Assembly (NCBI GenBank): GCA_946644025.1
Contig: CAMPCG010000149.1
Coordinates: 1-7,133, forward strand
DNA length: 7,133 bases
Reading direction: 5' to 3'
Source: an uncultured Prevotellaceae bacterium
Lineage (GTDB): Bacteria; Bacteroidota; Bacteroidia; Bacteroidales; Bacteroidaceae
Positions 6,364 to 7,133 of this stretch are shown here, in pieces (within the stretch, counting starts at the first letter, position 1; the number at the start of each line of letters is the position of its first letter). The position numbers and the translations under genes were made by a program. The notes below the pieces were generated by a model, which searched no databases, was not told the origin of the DNA, and saw only the letters and a list, made by a program, of their open reading frames with translations.

Positions 6364-7133
6364 ATGAAGAAACTTTTACTCATCCTGCTCATCCTGCTGC
6401 CCGTGGCCTCGCGGGCTCAGAACCGCAACCCCGAGCAAAGCTCGCCTACCCGTAGCCTTTCACAGGTTTGGTTGCCCGACAATGGCGACGGCACCTATCG
6501 TAACCCCGTCATCAATGCCGACTATAGCGACCCCGACGTCTGCGTGGGGGAAAGCCTCCCCCCCACCCCCTCCCAAGGAGGGGGAGCTATCAACTATTAC
6601 ATGACGGCCTCCTCGTTTCAGTGCGTGCCCGGTCTGCCTATCCTACATTCGCACGACTTGGTCAACTGGGAAATCATTGGCTATGCCCTCAAGGACCGGC
6701 TTTACGAGGGCGACGAGGCTCTCATCGAGCACTTCAACACTGTGCAGCACGGCAACGGTGTGTGGGCTCCCAGCATCCGTTACCACGACGGCTGGTACTA
6801 CATCTACTGGGGCGACCCTGACTTCGGTGTCTATATGGTCAAGACCCAGAACCCTGCTGGCGACTGGGAGAAGCCCGTCTGCGTCATCAAGGGCAAGGGC
6901 ATGATTGACACCACCCCGCTCTGGGACGACGACGGCCGCTGCTACTTGGTCAACGGCTGGGCTAACTCACGCGCCAAGTTCGCCAGCGTACTCACCGTGC
7001 GCGAGCTCAGCGCCGACGGTACACGCCCCATCAGCCAGCCCGTCATCGTGTTCGACGGCAACGGAACGGAGAACCGCACCTGCGAGGGTCCGAAGTTCTA
7101 CAAGCGCGACGGCTGGTACTGGATTATGTGTCC
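6364..7133 (+). CDS. secreted glycoside hydrolase family 43 enzyme (beta-xylosidase / alpha-L-arabinofuranosidase type), 3'-truncated, with in-frame repeat insertion
   Basis: This gene codes for a five-bladed beta-propeller hydrolase acting on xylose or arabinose linkages; 256 residues are visible before the window ends. Residues 1-18 form a signal peptide (MKKLLLILLILLPVASRA, cleavage before Gln19), with no lipobox, so the enzyme is probably periplasmic. The GH43 core opens with NGDGTYRNPVINADYSDPDV, where Asp56 is the expected general base. VNWEIIGYAL, VWAPSIRYHDGWYYIYW and YMVKTQNPAGDWEKP follow the family order. Asp182 in MIDTTPLWDDDG is the expected pKa modulator and Glu241 in CEGPKFYKRDGWYW the expected general acid, so all three acids are present. 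Relatives normally read roughly DPDVxxVGDDYYMTASSF; here about 12 extra residues rich in Pro, Gly and Ser lie between Val59 and Tyr78, encoded by a GC-rich palindromic repeat. The ATG at 6364 is chosen because it gives the signal peptide; starting at the later ATG at 6601 would lose the catalytic Asp56. Codon use is less biased than in the upstream genes (TTA, CTA and TCA all appear). Family is firm, sugar specificity and subfamily are not. Confidence 0.93.
   Translation, partial: MKKLLLILLILLPVASRAQNRNPEQSSPTRSLSQVWLPDNGDGTYRNPVINADYSDPDVCVGESLPPTPSQGGGAINYYMTASSFQCVPGLPILHSHDLVNWEIIGYALKDRLYEGDEALIEHFNTVQHGNGVWAPSIRYHDGWYYIYWGDPDFGVYMVKTQNPAGDWEKPVCVIKGKGMIDTTPLWDDDGRCYLVNGWANSRAKFASVLTVRELSADGTRPISQPVIVFDGNGTENRTCEGPKFYKRDGWYWIMC
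6379..6396 (+). repeat. 9-bp direct tandem repeat in the GH43 signal peptide
   Basis: CTCATCCTG occurs twice in a row, coding for Leu-Ile-Leu twice in the hydrophobic core of the signal peptide, and is followed by a further CTG. Gain or loss of a unit would keep the frame and change the length of the hydrophobic segment by three residues. It may be no more than chance in a Leu/Ile-rich stretch. Confidence 0.45.
6546..6588. repeat. GC-rich palindromic repeat element inserted in the GH43 reading frame
   Basis: The block starts with GGGGGAAAGCC, runs through seven consecutive C (6558-6564) and ends in GGAGGGGGAGCT. Its core is a perfect 8-bp inverted repeat, CCCCCTCC (6566-6573) and GGAGGGGG (6577-6584), around the loop CAA. 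An alternative pairing joins AGCCTCCCCC (6553-6562) with GGGGGAGCT (6580-6588). Base composition is sharply different from the flanking coding sequence. It is translated as roughly G-E-S-L-P-P-T-P-S-Q-G-G-G-A. I recall similar short C-rich/G-rich palindromes as dispersed, mostly intergenic repeats in Prevotella and other Bacteroidota genomes, but only one copy is in this window, so its repeat nature is inferred. Exact ends are uncertain by a few bases. Confidence 0.7.

Noticed and set aside
6601..7133. Alternative GH43 start at the internal ATG after the repeat element
   Set aside because: It would remove the signal peptide and the catalytic Asp56 motif, both clearly encoded in the same frame upstream without a stop.
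1..7133. CRISPR arrays, tRNA or rRNA genes, transposases, integrases, attachment sites
   Set aside because: No repeated spacer pattern, RNA-gene sequence or recombinase motif is visible; almost all bases are accounted for by four + strand genes and three short gaps.

Overview
The window is a piece of a polysaccharide utilization locus (PUL) from a member of the Bacteroidales, most likely a Prevotella-like gut or rumen bacterium. The evidence is a SusC/RagA-type TonB-dependent transporter followed directly by a SusD/RagB lipoprotein, a combination specific to Bacteroidota. Supporting signs are lipoprotein signals with an acidic residue after the cysteine, mostly A-rich start regions without Shine-Dalgarno sites, and strong use of C- and G-ending codons. 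Genus-level placement is inference.

Layout, all on the + strand. Positions 1-2660 hold the 3' part of a SusC-like transporter; its start lies outside the window. After 20 bases with an unusually good ribosome binding site comes a complete SusD-like lipoprotein (2681-4591). After 19 bases comes a complete lipoprotein in the SusE position (4611-6242), with two fibronectin-III-like domains, a right-handed beta-helix of the DUF4957/chondroitinase-B-like type and a DUF5123-like C-terminus. A hairpin terminator (6287-6320) follows. The last gene (6364 to beyond the end) is a secreted family 43 glycoside hydrolase cut off by the window edge.

How they would work together: the SusE-position protein and SusD capture glycan at the cell surface, the SusC barrel imports oligosaccharides with TonB energy, and the GH43 enzyme removes xylose or arabinose side groups or termini, probably in the periplasm. 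The substrate cannot be fixed from this window. A pectin or a xylose/arabinose-decorated hemicellulose is the best guess.

The most notable feature is a short GC-rich palindromic element (about 6546-6588) inside the GH43 reading frame, immediately after the catalytic DPDV motif. It keeps the frame, adds roughly a dozen Pro/Gly-rich residues, and leaves all three GH43 catalytic acids present. It looks like a dispersed Bacteroidota repeat that has become protein-coding.
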